Positions 21,901 to 36,900 of a stretch of DNA of 64,000 bases are shown piece after piece (within the stretch, counting starts at the first letter, position 1; every line of letters begins with the position of its first letter). Source of the DNA: Apoda limacodes. Taxonomy: Eukaryota > Arthropoda > Insecta > Lepidoptera > Limacodidae. The notes beneath the pieces are model-generated. The model did not search any database, had not been told where the DNA came from, and saw only the letters and a program-made list of their open reading frames with translations. The translations under genes were made by a program, and so were the position numbers. The stretch covers positions 28,980,815 to 29,044,814 of the forward strand of contig OX291543.1 in assembly GCA_946406115.1 (NCBI GenBank), in the 5' to 3' direction.

Positions 21901-24900
21901 TGTTTCTCGTTGAATACTTACTGTTATTCTTGTAACTGGTTCTTTGAAGTCAATAGATGGCGGTCTAATACCTAGCTACATATCGAGCCATACGACAAAA
22001 CATCGCGAAACGCGATCCTACATATTTTTATCATAAAGTAGGAAGACGAGGAAGTTTATTGCGAAAAAGTCTCGAGTACTCGGATCTTTCCTTTTTCTAG
22101 GGAATGTAAATGTAAATGGAAATACATCTTACCTCTCAAGAATTAGAAAAAAAGGTCTTAAGAGGAGAGTTGCAATTCCATAAATTTGCCCCCCGCAATA
22201 AGCTCTGACATTTCAGTCAATTAAATATTATCTAGGTAATGGTAGTAGTTAGTAGTAAATAAGATTTTTTCAACTAGTTATTCAAATTTAAAATAATAAT
22301 GTTAAAGAAGATATGTCATGAAAATATATACCTACCTATTATTTTACAGTATTTTTTATAACCAATCGGCAACGATCCGAAATTCAGGTATCTATGCAAG
22401 TTAAGAAAATTACTAGATAGGTACCTAATAATTATGTAAAAATAGGTACATAATAAAATTATAATCGAAAGCTAAAAAAAAGGAGCAGTACATTTTTTTC
22501 GTCTTATATTTTTTTACAACCGGTACCGATTAGGGGGTCAAAGGTGTTTAAAAGTTTCTACCGAATTCCTTTGTTTGTGTCAGGTAATTTACAGGAAATT
22601 TGGTATTGAGATTTAAGATTAAAAATATGTAATGATGGAAGCCTTTTGAAGTACGAAATAAGGGGGCCAAAAGGTGGGTTTAATTAGTTTTAAATAATAT
22701 TTATAATATAATATATTTTAGGGGCATAACATTTAATAACAATTTTTTGAGCTGGTTTATAATTTAAAATAGTTAATTAATGAAAAGATTCTCATCAAAC
22801 GCACGGATGTAAAAAACACAAAGGTTAAATTATTATTAAATGACATGTTTTGTGAACAAATTCTTTTTTGAAAATCCTATGTTTTTGTGTTAGTTGCTAG
22901 TATTTAGTGGGTGTTGAGATTAAAATTTTTAAATGAATTCGTATTATCATAAATATATGTAATAAAACGTACAAAAGAGTCGTGATACGGAGACCGAAAG
23001 GTGGTTGAGTGTTTAGGTATCTAAAATTCCTGAGATATTTTTCACAGGCTTTTGCCCGTGACACCGTAAAATAACGTAGCTATCGTCGAAATGCACATTT
23101 GGTTAGGGTACATGACTAAACCTACAGAAAGCTTCAATCAACCGGCGCTGGCGAGAGCACTACTACAAGCACGGGTATGTGTGAGTGACCTGTCAGTAAT
23201 TTCCTTTTTTACATACCTTAAAGAACTTGACGGGTAAATACCTATATTTTTTTATTCGAAGTTGGCTCAATAATTACTTTAGGAACCTACCTACGATAAT
23301 GATGATACATATAAACATGCACATATTTATGTATATGCATAATTATATTATTGGTACCTCCCTATCGAATACAAATCAAATCAGAGATCTTTGTTAAGGT
23401 TCCATAGCCAAAGGGCAAAAAGGTCCCTTATAAATCCATCATATACTTCCGACTATCCGTATGTCACAGCGTTATAATTCCGCTATCTTTGCATATGTAG
23501 ATTGTGATGAAATTTTACAGGAAAGTTTTATGTAAACCACCAAACAGATTTGTAATGAAATTAAGAAAAATGAAATTAAGAAAAAATATTTAGGGGTAGC
23601 TCCATATATTAAACTGAGGTACGAAATCGATATCAGCTATCTATTGATTTAATTTTCTAAATGTGTCAGTTGAAAACATTACCAGCTTAGGAATGATTCT
23701 TGAAACGTTGTTCTAAGCTATCAGTCTGGTGGGTTATTTAGTCATGTGGTTAGGGGGTCTAGTAAGCAACATTTACCTTTGTTATGCATATGCATTTCTA
23801 TCCGACAGAATAACTGACTTCAAGTCGCAACCGCTAGTGGCAGGTGTACAATGGCAATTTCGCTCGAAAACCGCAAATCGATGTAGAGTTTAGCCGTTTG
23901 GCACACAGGTACTTTAGGGCAAAACAATAATTTTGAGCCGCAGTTCCTCAAATATTTCCCTTAAGCAATTTGGAAAATATTAAAATTTAGTATCTTTTTT
24001 TTAATTTTTAAATATTTCAATGTGAGACGGTTTCTTAAACTTCAGACCTTTATGAGACTTATGTGGAACTGTACTGTACCCTGCTGCTTCTGTTAATATT
24101 TTGAGGAACTGCGGCTCAAAATTATTGTTTTGCCCTAAAGTAATAATATTGTAATATTATTATTGTTTTGCGCTAAAGTACCTGTGTGCCAAACGGCTAA
24201 ACTCTACATCGATTTGCGGTTTTTTTTGCGTACACCCAGGACTACGCCGCCTGCCACCGGGTCGATCGAAACATGTTTTGTTTACTTCGCCTAGTAGGTA
24301 TAGTATTATATAATCTGTGACTTCGCATTGTTTCTTGATTTTTGCTTTTGCGGTCATTTTATGTAAAAGAAAGTTTTATGTATTGATTTTTTTTAGAACA
24401 ATTGTACAATGATTTCCTTTAAATCAAGAGTAAGCAGTGCCAAATGATAATTTCTCATGGTGGGCAAGGAAAAACAGAAAATACTACGAGTATGAACAAC
24501 CAATAATGTCATCCAACCCTGATACCTCAGCTAGGTTCTATGATTAAATGTTCGATCGACCACAGACAATTTCTCCCAGGCGCAGTCCTAGTCGGCGCTC
24601 TTTGCCGAATAGTCGCCAACTTGTCGCCGACTACGAAAGTGGCCGGATGGTCAGCTTTACCGACTAGTCGGAACATCCCTACTTTTAAGTGACCTATTGG
24701 CTTATTTTCTCGTACACTAATCGCTTCAAGTGTGCCTATAAAAATTTGAAGTCCCTTGATTTCTCCAGGATTCCATCATTATATCCTGACCTGACGACTA
24801 TGGGACCATCTGGGAAGTATACTCTTTCAAACAAACAAGAATTTTCCGAATCGTTCAAGGAGACTTCGAGTAATCGGAAAACATAAATAAAAAAAGATTT

Positions 24901-27900
24901 CGAGGAATAAGGAACTTCCTTCTTTTTTGAAGTCGATTAATAACTAGTCACTTAAATAGACGACAATATATCCTGAACAACTCATGATATCTGTGAAGTC
25001 AAAGAAAGATTAAAGCGTATTAAATTATTTATGAGAAAAATAAAACTTCTTTTAATATACCTACTTTCTGTTTTACTAGTTTATGAAATATCGTCGTTTG
25101 TTTAAGTGACTAACTAGTTTTTGCTCGTAAGTGTACTAAAATTTTGTCAAAAATCGGTCGAGTTAAACTAATGCATCGCTTAATTATTAACGGATCGATG
25201 CAAATAACAACGTTCTCAGCCGCGACGTGTCAAAGATTAAGACCGACTGGCGTGACGTCGCGCACAGAGCAAGCTACGATAGGTAGTGAATATATTTTTT
25301 GGCCTTAATGTGATAGATTTTAATTCAAAAACTAAGTAAATAAAAACGTAGCTAATTATTCCTTTAAGTCGCGTAGACGTCGCCTTAAATCTTACCGATA
25401 AGCCTCGTAGAATGTGCAGTAATTCAACATTATAAATCAATGGGCAACGACAAACTGACTGCCCTGCGCAACCCCGCCAGCCATAAGCACCACGCTGTCT
25501 CCGGCTAGGCGATTTTGATACACCAATGGTAATATTTTTCAATTCCATTACATACCATTTCCATTGCCGCATCCGGTGATGTGTACTATTCAATATGTAC
25601 GCGCGCGGCAATGGTAAAGAACGTGAAAACTACTCTTACAACAACTCATCTTTTCGTGTATGCCCATATAAATGCAGCGGCGTATCATTCCAATTTTTTT
25701 TTTAAATCGATCGAGGCGACAAATCTATCCCGTGTACTAGGCCCTTTAAGTCAAACGTGAAATCAGCTGTCTTAACGGTCAGTGTCATCGTAAGTAATTA
25801 ATAAATGAGTGAGAAGCATTATATCACTGTACATATACTACAGTAGCATCATGCCACAGTGAAATTGTAGAATTAGGTTACTAAATAATTATTTTTCAAG
25901 AAAAAAATTGGTGAATCAGGGCAATAAAACACTACTCCTTTTTCAGTTTAGTTTAGTTTATAATATCCTTACAGGTGATATATTAAAAAGAGAAACTATC
26001 AAGTTTCTTTCCGGTTCAACTGCAAATTTGATTTGAAATACCAAATAGGATTATGGTTTTTTAAGATTTTAATATAAACAAAATGTTAAAAAAGAAATCA
26101 TCGAATTTCTCCCGGTTCTCTCAGTATTCCATTAAACACAAACCAATTATAAATCCTAACTACCTACCTACTACCTAGAATCGGAGTAGTAAAGTAATCT
26201 GTACTGAAATATCAATTCACTTTCAAGACAAATCCAGTTCAATATAAATTTACTTCACCTTCCAATTTTTATCCTGTAGCTTGTTTTGTAGCTTGAGGGC
26301 CAGGTCCTGTGTGTAAGCCAATAAGGCAGCGCCCTCTGAAGTCTTTAGCTGATCAGCACCAAGAATAACTACAGGTTTTTTGGCCTGATCTAGACGTTTT
26401 AGAACTTCATGAGACGAAGATCCGGTAGCCAGGTCTTTTACGATCGACGCGGAATCGCCTACATGCTGAAAGAATCGGCAGCAATTATAAACTAAATAGC
26501 TAACATGCAAAATTTTAAACAAAGTTATTTAAAGAATCGGTGATATGCAGCTTATGATGTAAGTTCTGTATAATTTTGCTATCTGTGTTTTTAATTTTCT
26601 AACCTGGGTATGTTAATAGCTATATTTTTGTTACTAAAATAAAATTTGGATTTTTTTCAAACTTCTACATTCTTTGTAAATATCTACTTGGTACATTGAC
26701 TCCAGCATGTATCTCGCAATGGAAATTAATGAAAAAAAAAAACTTATATTTTATTTTTTTTTACCACCTAGTTGGCAAACAAGCATGCGGTCCACGTGGT
26801 GTTAAGCGGTCACCGTACGAAACCTATGTATGCTTGCAGCACAAGTCATTACTGGAGGTTGACCTCGACCTTTTAAGAAATCTAATTACTCGCAGGCTCT
26901 ACACTGTCATTCTTAAAGAAAACCTCGGTAGATTCTGCTACTTAACTTTGTTTTTTACTAACCATATAGTCATAGGTGAGGTCAACTTTAGGTCCAATTA
27001 GAGCAACGTCGGTGTCCCTGTGTATGTACGCTTTCCGGATCCTCGCGTTCAGTAGGGGGGCTTCAAATCGTACATTCGTACCAATCAGAAGTACGAAATC
27101 AGCCTCTTCAACATCTATGAATAAATATTTAGATGTACTGTTTGATCAGATATTTTTCGAGACACAAAATATTTTCAGTTAAGACACAAAATTTTAATTT
27201 ACACGATTCATTTTTGTATTATTTGTGTATTTCTGTTCCTAAATTAACTCAGAATATGTATTGAACAAAGTTAAAAAAAAACTGTTATTCATGATCCTTT
27301 AAAAAACTCACTAGCAATTTTGGTGTTGAGCAGATAAGAGGATCTGAAGTCAGCGCCAGCGCCCTCAAGTGGAAAGTAGTGCTCGGTGCAGGTGTGCTCT
27401 GAGCCGTGGCGGTTCAGCAAGTCCTTGAGAGCAACCAGTGATTCTGCGTCCGCCAGGTCACCTGCCACTGCCACTAACTAAGGTAATAAAAGTTATAAAA
27501 TTAATGCCGGTCCGCAGTAAACTTTGAACATTAGTAAGAGTGATAAGAGTACGGATTTAAGAAGACTGGCTATACATATTTATTATTGCTCTAGACCCCA
27601 TCTGCGTTTAAATCGAGATAATAAATGTTCCTTTTCTGTTCTTTATCCCATTTTCGTACCCGTTCCCAAGATAAATACCGAGATTGACACTCACTAGTAA
27701 AGAGTATAACTATTTACACCTAAGACTGTCTTAGTTTACAAAAGTCTATATGGGTAAGACATTTAATGATTATATCAAAAAATATTCTAAATTGTTTAAA
27801 GTTTTCTGCCGCATAGCTAAAAGTAGTAACAAAATAAAAGCCACTTGGAATATTATCAATGCTGAGACTGGAAAATCTAAACCCCGTAAAACAGAAACTT

Positions 27901-30900
27901 GTGGATAAAGCTATTACAGAACTCAAGACATATAGTTAACATAATTTACTTGATAATTTGTATTGATTAATCAAAATTAAAAGTGAGAATTTGACTATGA
28001 AACGGTAGTAACTAGTTATTTATAGTTTATTGACTTCAAAAAAGTGATAAGATATCCTATTTTTAAGAAATAAAGCATTTGAATTTGAATTTTAGCTTTA
28101 AAAATGTTAGGATTCATATCAACATCCAACTAGCTTTTGACCCCCTGGCCAACGACCCATCTATAATTCCTTTATACTCAATCGTTTAAACGCCTAAGAT
28201 TAAAAATATAGGACTTTCATACGAAACTTCAACCACCTTTTGGCCCTGACGTTAAAATTCTTTTTAAGTGGATGCCAACGCCCTATAACGCCAACCTGTC
28301 AAATTTTAGCTTCGTAAATCACGTAGTTTTTGAGATTTCTTTATTAGTGAGGAAATTTCGCGTTTACGACATACCTTATCAGCAGGGCATTTTCTTAAAG
28401 CGCGTGCTGCGGCCACAATGGCGTCTTCCCATTCTACCGGCGTCAGGTTGCCGCGGCTGTCTTTCATCATAGGCGTCACCAGACGCTGGCGTTTCAGACC
28501 ATCGCATGCGAAGCGAGATTTGTCTGAGAGCCATTCTTCATTGATCTCCTACAAATCATTATTAACTAGAAAATATAATTTAAAACAACATACATTTATA
28601 GAATTTTAATTATTATATTTTTTATATCTCATGTATCATTGTAACCGTAATGTTTATTTTTATGCATATTTATAGTAATTCTAAATAAAGAACTAAAAAC
28701 TAACTTCATTCGTTCTTGGGAGTATGCGTAAGACTTCGTTTGTTCTAGTAGCAACTACAATATTGCTGCCAAGTGGATCTAGGACATCAACAGAGTCAAT
28801 CTGAAATATTAACGAAAAGTTATTAGCTGTCAAACAGTTACAGGACATTCGATACGACACATAAAGGATAAGCGTAAGAGATAATCGGCGTCTATTGCCG
28901 TCAGTGTATGATGCGTCAAATGTCGACTCGCTAATTGCACGTCTCTCGGGATAATGTTTTGGTTGTAATCACCAATAATATGCCGTGGCCTCTCACACTA
29001 AGATAAAGAAACAAATGTTTAACTACTTAATAGATATTGTACTGACAGTGCATTGTGCATCAGAGGAAGTTCAATCTATAGCACTATCTATATATCTATT
29101 TTGTTGCATTTATTAAGTTTACGGTAACTCAAAAGAAAATTGTATTCAACATATTAACTTTAGGCTATTAAACAAATATCTAGATAAAAGTTGTGAACCA
29201 AATAAGCTCAAGTTTTTTTGGCCAGCGCTATGTCTGCGAAGCACACACTCATTGTAATTAAGTAGTATGCTGAGAGAAATGCCCTACAGATTGGTCTGCA
29301 AAAGTCGCGACAAAAAAGACTAGTAGATCTCGAGGCAGACAGCCATTTAGGGATTAGCTAATATTAAGACTTTTTTTAATAGAAATGCATCAAAGAAGAA
29401 CGGCGTAGTTGAGTAGCGTTTCAAGATTTTGAGATACGAAGCAAGATCATTCGTTTATTTTGTCACCTGACATCTGTACATTTAGCATTGGTGTCATAAA
29501 TATCAAAGTAGGTAACTACCCATTGTTTAAAACAAACTACCTATCAAGCTTTTTTTACGATATTTTTATCACTTTTACCACCGAAAGATACCACCTTAGA
29601 CCTACGTTAATAACATGATTAACATAGAGGGTCATAGGTCAATTAAAAAAAATATCAAATCAAATGATTTTTGGTATTTTTGGTTTTGCATGACCAATAT
29701 TTTTGTTACGCACGTTTCATAGCTACCCCACCGACTGCGGCGCACGAAAGATAACAATGACAAAAATTGTCTATAAAATCAAATCCATTATAAAATAATA
29801 CAAACAAAGAACAACTACAGTCAAAATTCAACTGTCACTTAGATAACGGCTCGTCGGCTTATCGAGATCGCAAATAAGAGTCACCTAAACTTTTAAGTGT
29901 CATCTAAATGTTGGTGAAAAATTAAAAATCGTTAGGGGATCCTTAAAAATCATATAAGGGTTACCTAAACACTAGGGGTCGTTGGTGAAAACGGGCATAA
30001 ATCGGCCTATTTCACCCAACGCATGTGGGAGGAAATCGTGGGAGCGAAAGAGAGCCTCGTTCGCACTACGATGAACAAAAAGCGTAAGCGCCGACTTATA
30101 CATGGCGCTTTGATCTTATGGTCGCGAGTTAACTTATTGCAGATAATTGTAACTGTAGCAAAGTACTTGAAGCGCACCTCGCTCTGTAGTTAGTACCTTT
30201 TTAAAGATAGCCTGATGTAAATCGGCTTTTATCTATAGCAAAGTACTTTAGGGCACCTCGGTCTGTAGTTAGTACCTTTTTAAAGGTAGGCTGATGTAAA
30301 TCGGCTTTTATCTGTAGCAAAGAACTTGGAGCGCAACTCGCTCTGTAGTTAGTACATTTTTAAAGGTAGGTTGATGTAAATCGGCTTTTATCTGTAGCAA
30401 AGTACTTGAAGCGCACCTCGCTCTGTAGTAAGTAACTTTTTAAAGGTAGGCTGATGTAAATCGGCTTTTATCTGTAGCAAAGAACTTGAAGCGCACCTCG
30501 CTCTGTAGTTAGTACATTTTTAAAGGTAGGCTGATGTGAATCGGCTTTTATCTGTAGCAAAGTACTTGGAGCGCACCTCGCTCTGTACTAAGTACATTTT
30601 TAAAGGTCGGCTGATGTAAATCGGCTGTTATCTGTAGCAAAGTACTTGAAGCGCACCTCGCTCTGTAGTTAGTACATTTTTAAGGGTAGGCTGATGTAAA
30701 TCGGCTTATATCTGTAACAAAGTACTTGGAGCGCATCTCGCTCTGTAGTTAGTACATTTTTAAAGGTCGGCTTGTTCTAACCCTACGCCACTGGTAGATA
30801 CAACCTTTTAATCCCAACTTGTAAAAATATATAGGTTATAATTTTTATTATACTTGCTCAAAGCTATTAAAACCGCACATTTACTTAGAAATGATTTACT

Positions 30901-33900
30901 TAGAGATGGTAATTCTGTCATTGTTCTTTTGTGTGAGTGTTATTTAATTAGTATTTACCCTTCTTGTTTCCCAAGGTCTTGCAGCAAAGCTATAAGGTTT
31001 CGAAGTGAGAGCCCCAACTGGGCACAAATCAATTATATTTCCAGAAAGCTCCGAAAGAAACATCTTTTCAACATATGTTCCAACCTGATGAAAATCAACG
31101 ATTAATTAATACAATATCATGAACCTACAGATTGCTTAAAAAAGTCTATTTCAAAATAAAAATTTGATGGCAAAATTATGGTTGGGCTTAATTATTATGC
31201 TTTATTTTTAATAAGTACAGTACTAAGGAATTTACCAATCTCTTAAAAATAGTGTATCACATTCTATACTGGTTAAATTCCTAAATGTTATAGTTTCTTA
31301 TCAATCATGCAGTTATAAATTAAACCAATGTATCAATTTCTTTTAAAAGATTTTAGGACAGCCTATATAACAGTCTTAACAATAATTTAGTGATTCAAAA
31401 CTGACTTGCATATCAGATCCTCTTCCAGTGGTACCAAAGTCATCAACACCAGCTACTTCAGAGGCAAATCTAATACACCGTGTGCAATGAATACAGCGCG
31501 TCATTGTTGTCTTAATCAAAGGTCCAACATCTTTATCCTCCACAGCTCTAATATAAAAAAAAGGAAAACAAAGTTCAGCATCAGCCATGGTAAGACATTG
31601 AAATCTAGTAGATATGTAGAGTCTCAAAGTTTGATACTTAAATAAATTAGAAGCTCTTAAATTTTCTCAACTCAAACTCTAAGTAAAGAAAACCAGTGTA
31701 ATGAAACCATGCCTCAAAAAGATATAAAGTCATTGTCTTTGGGCATCATCTGTAATATCTGTAATAATTTATCAATCATGTATAAAACATATAAATTAAG
31801 ATCTTCAGATTTATTCGATGAATAATTAAAATAAGGTAGTTTTACTAATACTACTATATTCATAATTGTGTGTGTTATCACCAGTGGTCTGAATTAGTTT
31901 GTGTGATTAACATACTTGAAACAAAATCTTAATATCAACATGGATATTCTTAAATCATTTTAAACATTGGGAACCATTATTTATTACCAATAGTATTTTT
32001 TATTTACATAGTTAAGTACCATAATGGTCTTTAGGGTTGTATCATTATTTGAAATAAATAAATCAAAATTATTCAAAAGAAACTATATATATGGAATATC
32101 CATATTGTTTTTTGCAAGTATATATACACTGCCTAAAATTCCAACCTCTTATTCGAAGTACAGTGTAAACTCTTTATAACTTCACTTAAATTAATGAAAA
32201 AAAAAAACAATTATGGAATAAAAAACCGACTAAAACTTGACGTTTTCAAGTAACTTATGTCCTTTCCCAGGGCTCAAACTATCTCCATGCCAAATATCAT
32301 CTTGATTGATACAGCAGTTTGAGCGTGAAGAGGTAAAAGACAGAGTTACTTTCACATTTATCATTATATTAAATTCATGGATAGCATGGATAGTTTTAAG
32401 TATATGTATATACATACGCTTGTGCAAAAATATAATTATGATGGGGCTTATGCCACTAGTACTATTAAATATCGGAATACTCTTAAATATCGGAATTCCT
32501 TCACACAATTGAAGTTAATTGATGCTTCACACGCCCCCTATGCTACATAAAAACAAAAAAATTATAATTGACATGTGTTTCACTTTGTTTTTAGTAGCTT
32601 ACTAACTATACATATTGTATACTTGTTAGCTGATTATCAAAGTATTGTATTATTACTTTAAATAGAACTTCTTGCCAGCTCTTTTTGGCAGAAATTAACA
32701 TTGGTTTTTCCTTATTGTACCACTAAGGTGGCAAACAAGCTTACGGTTTGCCTGATGGTAAGTGATCACCGTAGCCTATAAATGCTTACAACACCAGGGG
32801 TATCACTCGCGCGTTGCGGAGCCTTCAGAAATCTAATAACTTCTTTCGTGAAGAACCCCATACTGTAGTCCTTGGAGAAAACCTAGGCAGGGGGAACTCA
32901 ATCCACAACTTAAGCGTTTGCGAGAGGAAGTTTCTTCAAAACCGCACAATATGTGACCATTTTGGTTCTAACATATGAGAATGAATTTCCTGCCGATGGC
33001 GAGCAGTGTGATGGTAGAAAGTAGCCATGGGCATCATTTCGAACAATTCCTCAGAACACAACTCATTGTACAAGCGGTAGAACACACACAGGGAGGCAAA
33101 GTCTCTCCTCAGACTTAAGGGCTCGATACCACAAGTGAGTTTGGAATCGCAGACAATTCTCACAGCCCATCATTGAACCGAGTCAAAAGGGCCAAGCTGG
33201 TATCCGGGTGCAGAGATGGCAGCAGTACTCCATATGGGGCCAAACTTGCATGTCTGTGAAGTTAGCACCCCAATTCGCAGCACCCCCGAATTTAGGGTGA
33301 GTTCTGGGTCCTTTTACAATAGTTCTAGAGTTCCCGACGGGGTGCAATGATAGTTCTGCCCTTGGGGGGACAGATTTACAAAAAGAAAAAATGGGGTGCT
33401 AACTTCATGCCGCACCCCTTTTTCTTCAAAAAATAGTTCTGTATTTTTTTTTAGGTCGTCCTACAATAGTTCTAGAGTTCCTGAAGCATTTCACGAATAG
33501 TTCTGCAAAAATTCAAAAGATATGATTTTTTTTCCGAAAATAACATTTTTAAACGACCCAATCCACACACGAGCTAATATAACCGGTCTAATTGGTTAAA
33601 ATCGACATCAATATGAAAAGACACTCGGTACAAATGTTGAAAGGTATGTTACGTGAGCGAATAGTAAGAGAAATAAATAATATTATTAAAAATCACCATT
33701 TGCCAATTTCACGGTTACATAAATTTCTTAAATTATAGGTATCTTGAAATAATCATAACAAAACGAAAGTTCTGATCAGCACCCCGAGAGTTCTGCATCT
33801 TATTGCAGTTCTTTACACCAAACAAACCCAAATACCAGATATATTTGCAAAAACAACGTTGCACTATTCACGAAAACTGCATGTAGTGATAAAAGTTGGA

Positions 33901-36900
33901 GCATCGCATCTAGAGGCAGTTCTGTCAGAGTTCTGATCAGCACCCCGAGAGTTCTGCACGCGAATAGCACTCATGAATCCGAAAACAGCAAAAGTCAGAA
34001 AAATTGTTCGGTTAAATTTGCATTGCATGCAAAAAACTGCATCGAAGGAGGTAAATCTTAGTTTTGACTGAGAGGAAGAGAGGTTTTTTCAGAGTTCTGA
34101 TCAGCACCCCGAGAGTTTTGCATCTTATTGCGATTCTTTACTCCAGAGAAACCAAAATACCATATATATTTGCAAAAACAACGTTGCACTATTCGCTAAA
34201 ACTGCATGTAGTGATAAAAGTGGTAGTATCGCATCTAGAGGCAGTTCTGTCAGAGTTCTGATCAGCACCCCGAGAGTTCTGTACGCGAATAGCACTCTTG
34301 CATTCCAAAACAACAAAAGTCAGTAAAATTGTGCGGTTAAATTTGCATTGCATGCAAAAAACTGCATCGAAGGAGGTAAATCTTAGTTTTGACTGAGAGG
34401 AAGAGAGGTTTTTTCAGAGTTCTGATCAGCACCCCGAGAGTTCTGCATCTTATTGCGATTCTTTACTCCAGAGAAAACAAAATACCAGATATATTTGCAA
34501 AAACAACGTTGCACTATTCGGTAAAACTGCATGTAGTGATAAAAGTGGTAGTATCGCATCTAGAGGCAGTTCTGTCAGAGTTCTGATCAGCACCCCGAGA
34601 GTTCTGTACGCGAATAGCACTCTTGCATTCCAAAACAACAAAAGTCAGTAAAATTGTGCGGTTAAATTTGCATTGCATGCAAAAAACTGCATCGAAGGAG
34701 GTAAATCTTAGTTTTGACTGAGAGGAAGAGAGGTTTTTTCAGAGTTCTGATCAGCACCCCGAGAGTTCTGCATCTTATTGCGATTCTTTACTCCAGAGAA
34801 ACCAAAATACCACATATATTTGCAAAAACAACGTTGCACTATTCGGTAAAACTGCATGTAGTGATAAAAGTGGTAGTATCGCATCTAGAGGCAGTTCTGT
34901 TAGAGTTCTGATCAGCACCCCGAGAGTTCTGTACGCGAATAGCACTCTTGCATTCGAAAACAACAAAAGTCAGTAAAATTGTGCGGTTAAATTTGCATTG
35001 CATGCAAAAAACTGCATCGAAGGAGGTAAATCTTAGTTTTGACTGAGAGGAAGAGAGGTTTTTTCAGAGTTCTGATCAGCACCCCGAGAGTTCTGCATCT
35101 TATTGCGATTCTTCACTCCAGAGAAACCAAAATACCAGATATATTTGCAAAAACAACGTTGCACTATTCGGTAAAACTGCATGTAGTGATAAAAGTGGTA
35201 GTAGCGCATCTAGAGGCAGTTCTGTCAGAGTTCTGATCAGCACCCCGAGAGTTCTGTACGCGAATAGCACTCTTGCATTCGAAAACAACAAAAGTCAGTA
35301 AAATTGTGCGGTTAAATTTGCATTGCATGCAAAAAACTGCATCGAAGGAGGTAAATCTTAGTTTTGACTGAGAGGAAGAGAGGTTTTTTCAGAGTTCTGA
35401 TCAGCACCCCGAGAGTTCTGCATCTTATTGCGATTCTTTACTCCAGAGAAACCAAAATACCAGATATATTTGCAAAAACAACGTTGCACTATTCACGAAA
35501 ACTGCATGTAGTGATAAAAGTGGGAGTATCGCATCTAGAGGCAGTTCTGTCAGAGTTCTGATCAGCACCCCGAGAGTTCTGTACGCGAATAGCACTCTTG
35601 CATTCCAAAACAACAAAAGTCAGTAAAATTGTGCGGTTAAATTTGCATTGCATGCAAAAAACTGCATCGAAGGAGGTAAATCTTAGTTTTGACTGAGAGG
35701 GAGAGAGGTTTTTTCAGAGTTCTGATCAGCACCCCGAGAGTTCTGCATCTTATTGCGGTTCTTTACACCAAACAAACCCAAATACCAGATATATTTGCAA
35801 AAACAACGTTGCACTATTCGGTAAAACTGCATGTAGTGATAAAAGTGGTAGTATCGCATCTAGAGGCAGTTCTGTCAGAGTTCTGATCAGCACCCCGAGA
35901 GTTCTGTACGCGAATAGCACTCTTGCATTCGAAAACAACAAAAGTCAGTAAAATTGTGCGGTTAAATTTGCATTGCATGCAAAAAACTGCATCGAAGGAG
36001 GTAAATCTTAGTTTTGACTGAGAGGAAGAGAGGTTTTTTCAGAGTTCTGATCAGCACCCCGAGAGTTCTGCATCTTATTGCGATTTTTTACTCCAGAGAA
36101 ACCAAAATACCATATATATTTGCAAAAACAACGTTGCACTATTCGCTAAAACTGCATGTAGTGATAAAAGTGGTAGTAGCGCATCTAGAGACAGTTCTGT
36201 CAGAGTTCTGATCAGCACCCCGAGAGTTCTGTACGCGAATAGCACTCTTGCATTCGAAAACAACAAAAGTCAGTAAAATTGTGCGGTTAAATTTGCATTG
36301 CATGCAAAAAACTGCATCGAAGGAGGTAAATCTTAGTTTTGACTGAGAGGAAGAGAGGTTTTTTCAGAGTTCTGATCAGCACCCCGAGAGTTCTGCATCT
36401 TATTGCGATTCTTTACTCCAGAGAAACCAAAATACCAGATATATTTGCAAAAACAACGTTGCACTATTCGGTAAAACTGCATGTAGTGATAAAAGTGGTA
36501 GTATCGCATCTAGAGGCAGTTCTGTCAGAGTTCTGATCAGCACCCCGAGAGTTCTGTACGCGAATAGCACTCTTGCATTCCAAAACAACAAAAGTCAGTA
36601 AAATTGTGCGGTTAAATTTGCATTGCATGCAAAAAACTGCATCGAAGGAGGTAAATCTTAGTTTTGACTGAGAGGAAGAGAGGTTTTTTCAGAGTTCTGA
36701 TCAGCACCCCGAGAGTTCTGCATCTTATTGCAGTTCTTTACACCAAAGAAACCCAAATACCAGATATATGTGCAAAAACAACGTTGCACTATTCACGAAA
36801 ACTGCATGTAGTGATAAAAGTTGAAGCATCGCATCTAGAGGCAGTTCTGTCAGAGTTCTGATCAGCACCCCGAGAGTTCTGCACGCCAATAGCACTCATG

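Noticed and set aside
25237..25611. 124-codon minus-strand ORF in NDUFS1 intron 10
   Set aside because: It starts inside the 35-bp duplicated phrase and shows no recognisable domain or splice context.
30154..30774. CRISPR-like array
   Set aside because: The 80-bp units are contiguous with no variable spacers, and the sequence is eukaryotic intron.
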